In this document: positions 23,109 to 36,327 of the stretch, one piece after another
How the letters are laid out: each line of letters begins with the position of its first letter
How positions within the stretch are numbered: position 1 is the first letter of the stretch
Assembly (NCBI GenBank): GCA_016169945.1
Contig: JADLSH010000191.1
Coordinates: 957,501-1,021,500, forward strand
DNA from: Trachythela sp. YZ-2020
Lineage: Eukaryota; Cnidaria; Anthozoa; Malacalcyonacea; Clavulariidae
Reading direction: 5' to 3'
Length of the DNA stretch: 64,000 bases
Translations under genes and position numbers: made by a program
The notes under the pieces: generated by a model
Told to the model about the DNA's origin: nothing
Seen by the model: the letters and a program-made list of their open reading frames with translations, nothing else
Databases searched by the model: none

Positions 23109-23547
23109 TTAGAAAGATATATAAATACTGTAGTTTAATATGCTCATCCAACCTACCTTACTTCCATGATTAAAAAATACTCTATCACCACATCTAGAAC
23201 TTGAAAATATAGTCGCAGGATATTTTATAACATTGATATTTTCACAAAATAGAATTTTCTTTGAAAATCTGAATGCTCTCATTTTGCCATATTTTTATTT
23301 TTCAAGATACTTGGTGTTATAAAGAAATATAGTGTCTCGTGTGGTAAATATTTTCATCCAATAAACGCCCCCGTAATAAAATAACAATGTTTTTCGGAGC
23401 AAAAGTAAACAAAGTTTCATTGTAATTCAGTTTTACATTTAAAGAAAACGCTTTGGTTGCTTTTGGTATATGCTAAAACATAAACAGATACTTGTTTAGA
23501 GTGATTGCATTCATATAGTGAAAGATAATTGATAAAAATAGTGTAAT

Positions 23548-23836
23548 GGGCTATTACATTTAATACGCACCCCCCTGTCGAGGACCTCCATTTGCAAGGG
23601 GGTTAATTACTCAATTTTTCCAGATGGGTAATTGAAGAAAATGTGAGAAAATTGCTGTTTCCAGAGGGGTTAAAGTGTAAAAATACACTTCCAGAGGGGG
23701 TTGAGGACTCTTCCAAAGAGGGTTAAGGACTCTTCCAGAGGGGTCACTACACAGATTTTTTTGCATTCCAGAGGGGTAAAAATCCTGAAAAGCAGAGGTC
23801 CTCGACAGGGGGTATGGTTTTTAAATGTAATAGCCC
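23548..23836. mobile_element. MITE with about 40-bp inverted ends
   Basis: Ends GGGCTATTACATTTAA and TTAAATGTAATAGCCC, followed inward by a second paired block (TGTCGAGGACCTC / GAGGTCCTCGACA). AAT flanks both sides. Internal sequence is built of ccagaggggt-type repeats. Superfamily uncertain. Confidence 0.75.
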
Positions 23837-25261
23837 AATCAAATGATCCGTTTATATTAGTGAAGGAGTATTCTATTACGATGTCACGGGACTGCCCGGA
23901 GGCTAAAAAAATTTGGATAGTGAAAGATTTGGACAGAGAAAGCCTACGAACAGACAGCTACACGTTCGTTTAAGACTGCAAAACTTTGCAAAACATGAAG
24001 TACCTATGCAACCGCTGTTCCAGCATGTAGGCCTTGCAGGCTTCAATTGTAATGGCGGCGAAACTCATTGTCAAACGAAATTGCAAAAAAAGGTAAGAAA
24101 AACCTTAATATTTCAACGCAAAAATAAAAGTACTATTGAAAAAGGCCCAGTACCATCAAAGTTATGTTTTTTTCCATTCTAACAGTTTGTTTTTATGTCC
24201 AAACACATTGGCATTTCTGTTTTTTTCGTTGGTGTTTTCTTTTTTGATTTTTGAAGTTTATTTTTTGTTAAATTTTAATACATGCGACAGCCATAGATGA
24301 CACGTTCTCTTAGCACACAGTTTAATACTAAAAGTATTCACACAGAACGAAACTATTTTTTTAGTAAAAACAGCGATTTTCATAAATATATCATGTGAGA
24401 ATAAATTTATACGTAAATATATTCTTGTTTGATGTAGTTTTACTGAACTCTTGACCTATTTGATTAGTTAAACAAAGAAGACACATGCGGTAGAGCCGAT
24501 GTGTACATACAAGACATCCGTGCTTTTATTCAAATGAACTTGCATGCAAATATGCACGACTTTATGACTGTCAGTTTTGCATGATTCGATGAAGCGCTAT
24601 GCTTATGTGGCGTGCATTGATAATGATAATGAAGTAGTTGATATCATATATCGAAATGAAATAGATATTCCAAGAAATTGCTAAATAAAGGTAAAATTAT
24701 AGTCTTTCAAAACTATAGTATTTGAGAAACATTTATGTTAAGGTTTGTTGTCCAAATGATCGCTCTCCGCGCGCGCCAGATGGTCAGTACAATGCGAGGT
24801 CACAACACTAGTCTAGAATATAATTTGGTACCGTTTAACTGGTTTAAACAAAACTATAATGTAAAAGGCCGTAAAACAGCTACAACTCTGCCACGTGTTG
24901 TTATCAAATAATAAATTAGACCGTTAGTTAAAGTGTTCTCTCTCTTTCGAGTAAAATCGTCTGGCGTTTGCCTGAATACACTAATATAGTTATTGTGAAG
25001 TCGTATAGTTGTTCCTTTGTCTGAAACGGCACATGGTTAAGAATATCTGAGATATTTGAGATAACAATAATCCGATTAATGTAGGATTAAGTTATCAACG
25101 TCACTTCCATAGACACCATATTGAAAATGGGAAAGAGCTGGGGAGCGCGGTCTTCGCTATCGGACCTCAATTCAATATCCAACTGGATATAAGCGCTGTT
25201 ATGCAGCTCTATTTTTCTGTCAACTACTCGAAAATAAGTACCTGAACAAAATTTATATTAA

Positions 25262-25742
25262 AGGCTTATTGACCGAGCGTGAGGTCTGTACTGTGAAATA
25301 TCAGACCGAGGTTTTTTAGTATGGACCGAGCGACGAAGGAGCGAGGTCCATGCAAAAAACAGAGGTCTGATATTTCACAGTACAGACCGAACAAGCGAGG
25401 TCAATAATCGGTTTATTATATGGCTGAACTGAGTCTGTGAGCATATGCTTTTCGCGCGAATTAAATCGGCTATCGTCAGTTTCACTGGGTAACAATATAC
25501 GGTAGGCATGCATGCTCAATCAAAAACAATTTGGTTGTTTGAAACTTTTTATCTGTAAATTTTAATGACACACAAGTTTGCAAGGGTGAAATATCTAAGA
25601 AAACCATTATGCACAACTTATGATAAACGACATCCGGGACACCGGTCCAGATACGGAAAATACGGACCACGGTCCTGATATGGGTTTTTAAGGACCGCTT
25701 GTCAACCAATCAGAATAGAGAATTCTGAAAAGCCATATAATA
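25262..25742. repeat. Nested fold-back repeats upstream of the SID-1 gene
   Basis: Inverted arms gaggtctgtactgtgaaata and tatttcacagtacagacc lie at about 25280-25400. A second outer pair, ttattatatggct (from 25412) and agccatataataa (to 25742), follows. Both lie within 520 bp of the SID-1 start codon. Confidence 0.7.
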
Positions 25743-25778
25743 ATTGATTTTATGTTATCTTACAGATAAGCCTGGATC

Positions 25779-26268
25779 GTGATGCAGATCTTTGTCTTAA
25801 CTATCACCTTCTTCCTCAGCTGGCTTTCCGTGTCCTACTCATCTGAGATGCAATATGTTACCATTGATGGTAATTGTAACTTTGCCAAGCCGTCCTTCCC
25901 ACAACGGAATGAGATGACAGCATACGCCATGATCCCAGAAAGCTCCACCATGCTCAATATCATGTCCTGTAATGTATGGTACAACTCCTCTAGAGGTATA
26001 CTTCGACTTTGGTTACAGAAAACCAGTAACCAAACAAAAACATCGTTGGTTAGTACCGTGCTTGATGAACAGGGAGTGTTGGTACTACCAGGGTACGTAA
26101 CGGAGGCAGAAGAACAAGTGGCATATCCCTTCCATATATGTCCGTCTCTGGCTGAGTCCAGTAGTCGAAATTATTCCATCTTTTTGTCAGCACCACCTCT
26201 AACAGGTAGGAATAGTTCGTTTTCCTGTTTTGAACTTAGTTATGTTTATTACACAAATCCCGTTTCTG

Positions 26269-26308
<40 letters not shown>

Positions 26309-28494
26309 TGTTGTTCTTGTCGTTGTCCTTGATGTTGTTATTATATTATTCATTTGACTGTCTGTCATTTGAAAGACGTGTTACCGACTTACCGTTACCG
26401 TCGTCGTTGTTGTCGTTAGGTGTGAGAAGGTAATGGTTCTGGTGAGTCAATGACCATATGTCTTCTTTCTACGTAGGTATAAATCTCACAGTTCAAGTGG
26501 ACGAGTCCATCCTGACGGAAAGAGAAATCAAAACACTAGAGTTTGGACATAAAATCACTTCACGGCTGCTTGCCTTTGATGTATCGACCATACAAGGAAA
26601 GTTTGACCATTTTCAAGTGACTGTCCGTTCTGAAGATGACACTCACGAATGTTTACTGTTTGTTTCAAATAATTGTAACGATATTGTCAACATTGATCCT
26701 CAGGCTGTGAATTTCAAGGAGTCTGGTAGCACCCTACATCTTTCCTTCACCACATTTGGACGGATCACATTATCACACGCGTCCAAACCACAGCTCTCGA
26801 CTGGACGATGGTATATCGGTGTGTTCCTCAAGAAAGGTCAAAGCAAACATGGAGAAAGATACACAAAGACTGTCAAAGTATCGGTTGGTTTCGCTGGCGG
26901 GATAAATAGACTAAGTTTCACCCAACCAATCCTTCTTCTGATACTGCTGTCGGTTTTCGGTGGTGTTGTGATCGCTGTGTTCGCAGATTTTTTCCTTAAC
27001 CCAGAGTTTGAACACCGGTTAGTTCACAAGCTTCGGATGTATGTGAATTCTCGTGTATTCAAGACGGAGGATGCACCGGACGAAACGGATAACATAGAGG
27101 AAGGTCCAAACGAAGCAAGTCCTAGAGCTTTGGATAATGGTCAGATCAGACTTAGCCCAACTGGTAGTATCTACTTCTACCCTGAACAAGACTCGGAAGC
27201 ACCTTATGATATTATCAAACTGAGCATAGGAAAGCACTGGCCAGGGTTTAAAAATTGGGGATATGTAATGCTTAATTGGTTTTGTGGTGATGAACGATCA
27301 TACGCATACACGACCGCTATTGTTGCGTTCAGTCTTCTTACTGGAGCCATTCAGTTTATCGTGTCCAACTGGCAGGATATGATAGAGAGTGGCAACCGTG
27401 ATATATGCTACTATAATGAAGGCTGTTACAGAGCTACACCCGATACTGATATTCCGTATAATCTGATCATCAGTAATCTCACTTATGTGATACACGGCCT
27501 CATTATCGCGGTATCCGTGTCGCTAAGAGAAGCCACGTGTCGCGTGAACGAGCGAATGTTAAACGTGACCATGCGCAAGGAATCGTTTTCAATCATGTAC
27601 GCATTCGCGTGGTCCTTGGTCTTTCAAGGCATCTTCTCAGCGTGTTATCACATGTGCCCTAGCCGCATGACATTTCAGTTTGATTCAGCGTTCATGTTCG
27701 TGATTTGTGGCCTAGTGATCGTTGCTGCGTACAATTCTCTGGTGGACAAATCTCAACGTCGACAAAGCACTGAGGAAGATGCGCCGTCGTCTACCAATCC
27801 AGTTTTTGAAACCAAGTTGTTCCTGTTTTTTGTAATACCGTTACTGATGCTCAACTACATGGGTTCAATTCGTGATACAGAAGGCTTGTTGTTGTTCCAC
27901 GATGAACTATTTTACTTTTGGTGTATTTTGTGGATAACATGCATGTTTGCTTGGGTATTCTTTCGCCTGCTGGTACCGTGGAAGCCACGCCCTGAACCAG
28001 CATTCTGGTGCAAGTTCGCCTGGTTGTGTGCGTTATTTCCAGTTATAATGTTTTTCATTGGGCTGTACACAGTCGATCTGAAGAACGACTGGTCTATATT
28101 CTTCTTATTCACGTGTCTTGCGGCAGTCATGTGTACCGTGATCGGCTACAGTTTGACTGTATGCTCGCAGAATATCTTCAAGCATGTGAAACAGAGACGG
28201 GACTTGACTGCGCATAAAAGAAGGGAGTTGAGATGGAAGATGTACTTAAAATGGCCGATCGTGAATTTTCACGTTATTCTGTATGCGGTTGGTACTATCG
28301 CTTGCTGGTTGCTGGCACTGTATTACTTCCTCCAGAAACCTGTCACGGACAAGGTTAAAATGGCAAGTAAATCCCGGGAACTTAACGCAGAATGTTCTCT
28401 TTGGGAATTTTTTGACGATCATGATCTGTGGCATATCTTGTCCTCATTTGCTCTACTGTTATCTGCATACCTCATTATATGGTGCATTGGTTAA
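25779..28494 (+). CDS. SID-1/SIDT family transmembrane protein (dsRNA channel/CREST)
   Basis: Two exons, 25779-26205 and 26477-28494, join in phase (PPLTG|INLTVQ) to give 814 aa, the usual family length. Family role: passage of dsRNA across plasma or lysosomal membranes, and in some members cholesterol binding or a hydrolase fold. Visible: a signal peptide (MMQIFVLTITFFLSWLSVSY), an extracellular beta-rich region with N-glycosylation sites to about residue 290, a first TM (QPILLLILLSVFGGVVIAVF), and then about ten more TMs. The CREST zinc-site signature is complete: S-x3-H in SACYH (about 533), D in FQFD (about 542) and H-x3-H in HDLWH (about 790). The C-terminus is short, stopping at LIIWCIG, where vertebrate members run on with a dozen or more residues. 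The intron holds a GTC repeat. Confidence 0.93.
26267..26335 (+). repeat. GTC/GTT trinucleotide microsatellite
   Basis: About 15 GTC units then GTT variants, inside the single intron of the SID-1 gene. It would read as poly-Val or poly-Ser if wrongly called as coding. Confidence 0.95.
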
Positions 28495-31400
28495 CTGGAC
28501 GTATTTTTCATGTGCTCTTCTGGCAGACAGTATATATATAGCTCATGTCCTCATATTACTGTTGGGACGTTGCCTAACTGCATTTATGTCTTCATTTCGT
28601 CGTCTGCAGACTGTATACCAGGTTATATGGTGCATTGGTTGACTGAATTCAACTACAGGTCACTAAAGAGCATTTGACATGGAGCTTTATCGTTCTGCAA
28701 TGACAGTTTGTAAATTGTAACATCACAGCTGGTGAGATATTACTGAAGCCAGTAACATTTCATTCAGATCATAATACTTTTCTGACACCAGGTCAAAATA
28801 ACTAAAAACTAACTTTCCAACATACTACCGTCCAGGTGCGTCGTCATAATCAACGATCTAAGGTGCCCACGTGCCCGTCACGGACGATACGCAATAACGT
28901 AGTGAAACAAGCACGTGGGACGAGGCAGGTCAAATATCGTTTTGGAGAAATCTCGGGAGAGTGAGCGACTGTCAATACCCAAAGTGTTTTTATACCCAAC
29001 ACTTTTGAACTTTTTACCTTGACAATTATTTTTGTATTTATTAGCTTCACTAAATACAGAACTTTATATATATCTTGTCATAGTTGTATAAAGGAAAGTT
29101 CATTTGGCATTTTGGGCCGAGACGGTCTACCATTTGCCCGCATTGTCTCAAATATTTTAGCTATTACACAAGTCACAAAGCGGGGGCGTCCATTTAACGA
29201 ATGATATTTTTAAGATGTCTCTTCAAGACTTCATTCTCCATAAGAAAGTAATAAAAACATCAATTAACACGAACATTATCACAAATCGCCAGTATTTTGT
29301 TCTTCTCTTGACATGCGTGCTGCATCATTAGAGTCATGACTTCGAAGAGTGGCGGCACTTCATCCAAGTTTAATCAGAATATCTGTATCTCAAGAGTTTG
29401 CTTACTGACTGTAGACAATGTTTAAATGTTTACAAAAGTGTTGTGCGCTAACTGCACGTCCGATCATGCTTCCTCATTCAATCGTCAAGAAGTAGAAAAT
29501 GTAATTAAAAGGGTTGCAGAAAATCAGACACGGCTGAAACACTTTAAAAGTCTTTTTTTACGTTTCACTTTTTTTAAATTGTTGACAAGAGACTAGCTTA
29601 AAGTTCAAACTCCACATTTCTCAATTAAAGATCAAAGGTTTTGAATGAAATATGAATCGTAGTAACATGACAAAATAGGATTTGCAAAAACCTGCGTACA
29701 ATCGAGCTTTTATAATCCTGCAAATACCTTTTCTTTAATGCCTAAGCTATAGTTTGAGTAGAGACAAGAATGTTCTTCAAAGACAAAAGACCTCTCCGAT
29801 GAGTTCGTAAACTATTAAACTGAAAAGTTGAGTTCGTTTTTGAAAAAGAAGCCAACAATGTCCAATGAATATAATCGCTAGCCGTAGCAAATTTTCACCT
29901 GTCATAAATACCAAACACTTATACCAAACAGCCAAACTTTTTCTTGTGTTAATTGTTGTCAATAAACAATAGTAAACAGCCTTTTGCCATCTTAAATACG
30001 TAAATCTAAAATACGTAAACCTGACTAGTGTATTCAAATATCTTCAAAAACTATGTTTGCCATTGTCATTGAAATTCAAAACCAACGTTAAATCGCAAAC
30101 TAAAAAAAAGCTTTGTACGTACAATCATTGATGTAGGCAGGTCATTGAGTAGTTGTGGCTTAGCGTGTAACAACGACTACAACGTGTTCGTTTAACCACA
30201 GTTAACCGTGGTTTAACAAGAAAATGAAAGTGGCAACAAATTGAAATACGATCTGTTTGCTTAGTACAGGTATTTTAATAGCGCAGAACAATCGGTCAAA
30301 CTTGTACAGTACGTGCAAGAAAATGCGCTGAGAATAACAAAAACACGGCAAAAAATTGAATACCTTGCATTTATTACTTTGGTTAAAAATACTTTATATT
30401 AAATAGTCATCTTACTTGATAGCGAATATTTCGCGTAACTAAACGGTTAATCAATATGTCTCTTTTAAATTTAAGTAGTACTATTAATATATACACGAAT
30501 ACCTTGCGGCGTAATTAAAACCAAATTCTTTACATTTTATATATACACATATATATACATCTAACAACCCTATCTTTCATACAAAACATATTAACTATAT
30601 GTACCATATTATTATATAATATGGTCTTTAAAAATATTACAATTTATTCTTGCTTTGAGCATGCCCAGACGGCATTTATGCTTATTTACATATCTTGTTG
30701 CGGTCACTATATGCGTAATTTCCTATAGTAAACGAACACACGGAAATTTGCATACTCTAGTAAACGATGCAATATCAAAACAATGAACGAGTGTGTTTGC
30801 ATTGAGTAAGTCTGCCTTCGAGATACTTCGTTTATACTTTCGTTTTGTAGTTTTTGTTAGAAACTTAAATAGACTAAACTGTTTTGACGAATTATCAAGC
30901 ACTTTATAAAACGAAAACAACATCGATCAATAGTGAAATTCATTCTCATTGCTTACTTCGCTCAACACAAAAATTCAAAACAAAAACACAAGATGCCGTT
31001 GTGCGTAGGCGATAGCAACGCCTACAAACTGAAAAATATATATGCTTTAAACAGTAAAAGGCGAACAAAAATATTCCCAAAACTGCCTATATTGGTATAT
31101 TGAAGTTGATATTCTTTATATCCGAAACTGAAAGATATCTCGACTTTATACGGCGTTTACAGTTGTCCAATTTTGACTATAAGATTTGTCATGAATGAAA
31201 GCAATTCAGGCAAACGCCTTTCGTCAACTTATACTTAATCACAGAACTTCTACACTGAATCTAAATACAAGACATGTACTTAAACGAATCCCAACCAATT
31301 TCTAATATAAACGTATTCAAATGAGACTTCAACTTTCCAGCAAACTTTAGTTAGTAAAGTTGGCGGGAAACCGGAGAATTTCACAGAATTACTCAAACAA

Positions 31401-31579
31401 ACACACCTTGCTATATATACAACCTGAATCAAAACATACAAATTATTTTTGAATGTAAAAGTCTACTTATACATCCTTCCGAAAAGTTCTGTAGATATTT
31501 CTTCTTATTTCATCACTTGAGCGGGAGTGTCGAGGTCAAAGTCTCTTAAGGATTTTAATTTGGCATTCAAATTTGGCAT
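28495..31579. other. Intergenic region, 3 kb
   Basis: Starts with the SID-1 3' UTR, in which a piece of the gene's end (atatggtgcattggtt) recurs at 28627-28642. The remainder is AT-rich with no domain-bearing frame. No gene seen. Confidence 0.6.
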
Positions 31580-31945
31580 TTATCGGCCGCCGAATCTGTA
31601 TGCTTGGAACCAAACTTGATCCCTTTCGCTGAGTTTGTCCAGATGATGGATGATTGAATCGCCTGAGAAGTTAGATCCAGCCGAATTCGGAATACGCCTC
31701 GAACGCGCGGTTGACTCAGACTGACAAGAGTGTCCACTAGATCCTGAAATGGTTCGTACGCGAAGTCCGTGTTTCTTTCGCGGGATATCGATGTTAGCCG
31801 AGGCTTCGGGTTCTGAGCCTGTCTTGTGTCGTTCGGTTTTCGATGAGGAATGAACTGATCCTTCGGAGTCCTCGTTATCAAACCTTTGGCTAGAATTCTT
31901 CTTTCGTTTGAGGAACGAAGGAAGTTTGAATACACCGTTCACCAT
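31580..31945 (-). CDS. Small basic Ser-rich orphan protein, 121 aa
   Basis: Single open frame with a good start context (accATGg). The N-terminus is basic (MVNGVFKLPSFLKRKK), the middle is Ser/Arg/Glu-rich and likely disordered, and the C-terminus looks folded and specific (SIIHHLDKLSERDQVWFQAY). On the same strand, about 120 bp upstream, GTTATATACA (near 32079-32088) could be a TATA box, and the region 31946-32170 is GC-mixed rather than repeat-like. I recognise no family. An overlapping frame at 31567-31935 is a shadow. Composition suggests a real, perhaps lineage-specific gene, but transcription is unproven. Confidence 0.5.
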   Translation of the reverse strand: MVNGVFKLPSFLKRKKNSSQRFDNEDSEGSVHSSSKTERHKTGSEPEASANIDIPRKKHGLRVRTISGSSGHSCQSESTARSRRIPNSAGSNFSGDSIIHHLDKLSERDQVWFQAYRFGGR

Positions 31946-34900
31946 GATTATTCTTCTTTAGAACTTGGATTTTACACTTCTATCTATGTATCTTCTTATC
32001 TCTTGCCTCTTTCGAGCGTCTTCTAGCTTACAGATGCCTAGAATTCGACTTCAAACTGCTAAGCTCTTCACTTCTTTGTATATAACAGCTATCTGAGTTA
32101 GCGAGTGTTGTTAGCGCGTTTATAATACAACCGTGTTTACGACCTGCCCTACGCATACCTCACATGACTTGCGGCTTGTTCCTGCTGTGAATGAATTAAT
32201 TCATTATTTACATTCTAAGACGGAAATGACTTTCCGCTCAAAACAGAAATGGAAATGGAAACTAAACTTTGGATTGTTTTATGAACTTGAATTGTGATTT
32301 TCATATCAGGATTCAAGTCCATACTGACACTGTATTAAGTTTTCTTGAGGGAATAGTTGGCTTTTACAGAATATTGCGAAATGTGAGTACATGCTGGATT
32401 CGGTTGCCACACTTGCCACAAGCAATTATGATTCAAACATACCGTGAATATTCAAGCACTCGTGACTTGTCATAAGCCTTCCCGCTTGTTGGGAACTCAT
32501 TCATCAGCATTATCACGGGACAGATAATGTAAGATATGATTAAGTAATTCACCCATCAAATGATGTAATTATAAATTTAGTCATATGACAAAAGTCTAGG
32601 GACTGTAGACCACTGCTGTAGACCCTAAAATGTTGAAAAATACATGGCCTGTAAATATATAGCCTATAGACTATAGTAAAATAAGAATCGAATATTCTAT
32701 TGAATATGTATTAACCTTTAACCTAACTGCGCATTCTCTGTAATTTTACGTTTGGGGAAATCCTGCAAATTTTACACAGCGCAGCAAAAAGGCAAAATGA
32801 AGTAGTTTGAAAAACTCGGGACTTTTTTAGCCCGCGGTGTTTTCCCATACCAAAATGCACTACATGAATACATGGACTATAGCATCGCCATCGATTTTTC
32901 TTCAACTACCTGACTAAAGCATACTGGAAAAATAGTGTTAAAGTCACAAAAACATCATCCGACCAGTTCACTAATATAAAATAGAAACTGTACTATTACT
33001 TAGGTCTAAAATATATACTTGAGAAGCCCGTATTAAACATAAACTTTGTCTTTGAGATACAATTAAAACAACTTTTATAACTTCGTATAATATTTATTAT
33101 ATTCAACGAGATACGATTAAAAATATATATTATAAAATTAAGTTTAAAAAGTTGGAGTTTAAAAAATGTCTTAAAAGGACAAGGACCAAGTCCAAATGTC
33201 CAATACTTTAGCGTGGGAATGACAACGCGGTTGGGACATACAATGAACATATTACATCACCCCCGTATTCGCGCAGCACGAGAGTCACAAGAGATCGGTT
33301 GTGAAACTGGATAATGCAAGTCATATTGACATATACACGAGATGTAAGAATGATGCAAAATTTATCACGGTGCTGAAATACCTCAACTGTATTCGTTTCA
33401 ACATAATACCAAGACTACCAAATGCTTCGCAATGCATGCGTGTTGCATTCTATATATTACTACCTAAGGACTAATTTTGTAAGATATTTAAAAAACGAAA
33501 TTTGTAAGTCGGATCAAAACTTCAAATTATATGCACAATTCATCGATAACAGTTATACTTTGCAGTAGCGTACATTAGCCCTAATTAGTTTAGTTTGAGT
33601 AATTGATTGTACTGCTTTATTAGTCAGCATTGATCTAAATTTATTGGCAATATTTGCCAGCTAGTACTAACTATCTTAAGTTGTTCACATTCAGATCCGA
33701 TATATAAATAACACAGAGTCATATAGAGGCTCCTAATGGGTTGAAACGGATAAGCAAAAGTCAACAAAACTAATTAAATCTCTCAAGGATTAGACTGGGA
33801 CGAAACTCTAAGCTCATTTGTAAATGCCGTGACGTAAAGTTTGAGTCAAAGCCAAATTAGTTGCCAAATTTGAAGTAGAAAAAATAAGAATGTGCAGATT
33901 ATGCTAATTTGAGCTGATCTTAATTCTAAACAAAACTTGTCGAGACAGCGGTACAAAACCGGTTTGCAAACAAGTTCATTCAACTTTCAAAGTCCTTACA
34001 GACAGTAAACACGTCTTTACAATGTCCTCTACGTGTAGTTCCTTGAAAACGCAGTTGTTTCTTGGACTTTGTTCGGATTGTTGGCAAAAACAACATAATC
34101 ATACTGTGTTTTATTTTTAGGTCCAGTTTTGAGATGTTTACTTTCACATTTTTTTAAAATTCTTCTAACTAATTGTTCAGTTTGACTTCAAGTATGACTT
34201 GATCAACAAGTTTTCTCAATACACAGACTACGGTCTATTTGTCACAACTTCAGACTACACTCTATTTGTTACGACACAGCAAATTTGCAGAACGCAAACT
34301 CGAATGCAAATTTAACAAGTTTTGAAGTTTGAACAGTGAACATTAAAGGCTATATTACATATGGTTTCCGTAGTTCAAACATCGAAATGTAGGGGGGGGG
34401 GGGCTGGTGACGAGAACCTCTGTTAAGCGGACACCTCTATTAAGGCCATTTTCCATTACGGTCGATTCGAATCACGTGAATAATTAGTCGCGCGGACACG
34501 CCAAGAAAGTTGAATATAGTTCATGCCAGTTCACCTACAGCGAAAGTTGAAACATGGTTGCTCCGTCCGCGTGGGCAAAGCTACCGTAATGGAAAATTGC
34601 CTTTAAGCGGACACTCACCTATTGCCCCGAGCATGTCCGCTTAATACAGGTTTGACTGTATTTTACATCGGTCTCCGACCACATGCGTCTGTCCAACATA
34701 ACAACTTTACAAAATAAGGCGTTGATTTGTATTACGACATTATAACTTTGTTAAACTGGTTTGTTTTCTCAAGAACTTCCTTTGTTTGTCGTCAGTGACG
34801 TCTTTATTTCGCACCTTTCATGGTTATTTTCACGGAAGATTAGTTTCGTCTGAACGTCTGAACGGATGTCTGCATTACCAAGCGTGAAACTGTGCATAAT

Positions 34901-36327
34901 ATCACCCTTTTTATGGTAATAAGGCCAATTTTTTAGGTCGAAATGTCAGGTAGTTCTGACGCAAACCACGAGATTAGACTACTACACTGCATACTGAAAA
35001 TTGTGTGGGTTTTAGTCGTCAAAACAAAAGCACCGCTGCACAGTTAACGAGTTTTAAATGAGCCTTAACTTACGTAAAGGGAAGAGAAAAAAAGGAATAA
35101 TTATAGAATGAAAGACTATATACATCCGAAAATACGTAATTCTGACATTATGCTCTTGGTGGGTGATCCCATGGAAATTATTCCGCCACGTTTGTATCCT
35201 TTACGGCTTTGCATACAGAGGTCACTTTTGACGAGTAAAATTGTCTAGCGTTAGCAGAGAAAAATTGGATCGACTCAATAACAAAGGGCTAATATCGTTT
35301 TCACGAAAACCTAGTAGATTTTTACAAGTAATGAAGTAACAAAGTCATCCACACTAGCTAGCAAGTCTCCACACTAGCAAAAAAACAATTAGATTCCAAA
35401 CTCTCATATTACACATATTAACTTTTGTACTTTGTACTGTATAAACATTTCACTCCTCACTCTTTCATTAAATTGATGAAATATTTATGGCCACTTGGCA
35501 ACAACTTAAGACATATTTATCAAGAAACCTGCATGACAATCGGAAACCTGACTGTGAAGTTGACGGCGAACTCAAACATCAAATATGTTTTCCAGCTGTG
35601 AAAATATTGCTTCTTCCAAGAAAAACATGGCTTTCATACTAAACGTGTTCCTGTTTACAACGAAATTTCCTTTCATTGATTCAATTTCGAATACACATAG
35701 TATATGCCAGACTGCCACAGCATAGATCATTTAAAGTTAGTTGACATGCTTTTCAAACTTACTAAATGAACGATTCAATTCACTCTTATCTATAAAAGCT
35801 TTATACACAACACAGAACTATTTGCATTGCAGAGGTATTTGCATTACCTTTCCTTTTATTTGCTTTCATTCTATTTTATGCTAACACATATTTCTTATTT
35901 CAACTACATATACACAGCTCTTCGCGCTTAATATAAAAATTGGCTGTAGTCTTTGTTATGTCTAGAAAGCTGCAACAGTATATAGACAGGGTTGAGACAA
36001 AAACTGAATAGATATATGTTTATTAAAAACAACAGCCAAGAAAGGCAAAAATATTTAAACAAAATAAATTTCATTTCAAAGTGTTGAAATTTACACACCA
36101 ACACATAGTACTGTGTATGCAACTTTGTCACACAATTCACAACAAGGACAAAGAAATCAACCCCCTCTTTCATCAGATGTCTATTAATGCTTGTATAGTA
36201 CATTATTTCCTACATAACAAAGTATTTGTCTATCTACAAAATGTCAGATGTGATGGCACAACACTACAGTGATGATAATACAGTACCGTAGTTTGTTGAA
36301 ACAAAATTCATTGACATCTTATTTTTC
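31946..36327. other. 4.4-kb intergenic region
   Basis: AT-rich, with one clear MITE at 34443-34602 nested in an older repeat and a G-run at 34393-34404. Open frames are short and lack domains. No gene seen. Confidence 0.6.
34443..34602. mobile_element. PIF/Harbinger-type MITE, 160 bp, nested in an older repeat
   Basis: TTA on both sides (34440-34442, 34603-34605). Ends AGGCCATTTTCCATTACGGT and CCGTAATGGAAAATTGCCT. The host sequence on either side (gttaagcggacacctctat ... agcggacactcac, then gtccgcttaatacagg) is itself a repeat. Confidence 0.85.

Larger units (their letters stand above)
20752..25778. other. 5-kb intergenic region rich in MITEs
   Basis: Between the acyltransferase and the SID-1 gene. 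It holds the elements listed at 21738-21908, 22711-23108, 23548-23836 and 25262-25742. Open frames (for example 23701-24182) have no domain or splice support. No gene seen. Confidence 0.6.

Noticed and set aside
23701..24182. Two short plus-strand frames near a MITE
   Set aside because: Partly inside the 23548-23836 element; no splice sites or domain.
26230..26433. Poly-Ser/poly-Val frames in the SID-1 gene
   Set aside because: GTC microsatellite in the intron between 26205 and 26477.
31567..31935. 122-codon frame overlapping the small orphan
   Set aside because: Same strand, different frame; composition less protein-like and later start than 31580-31945.
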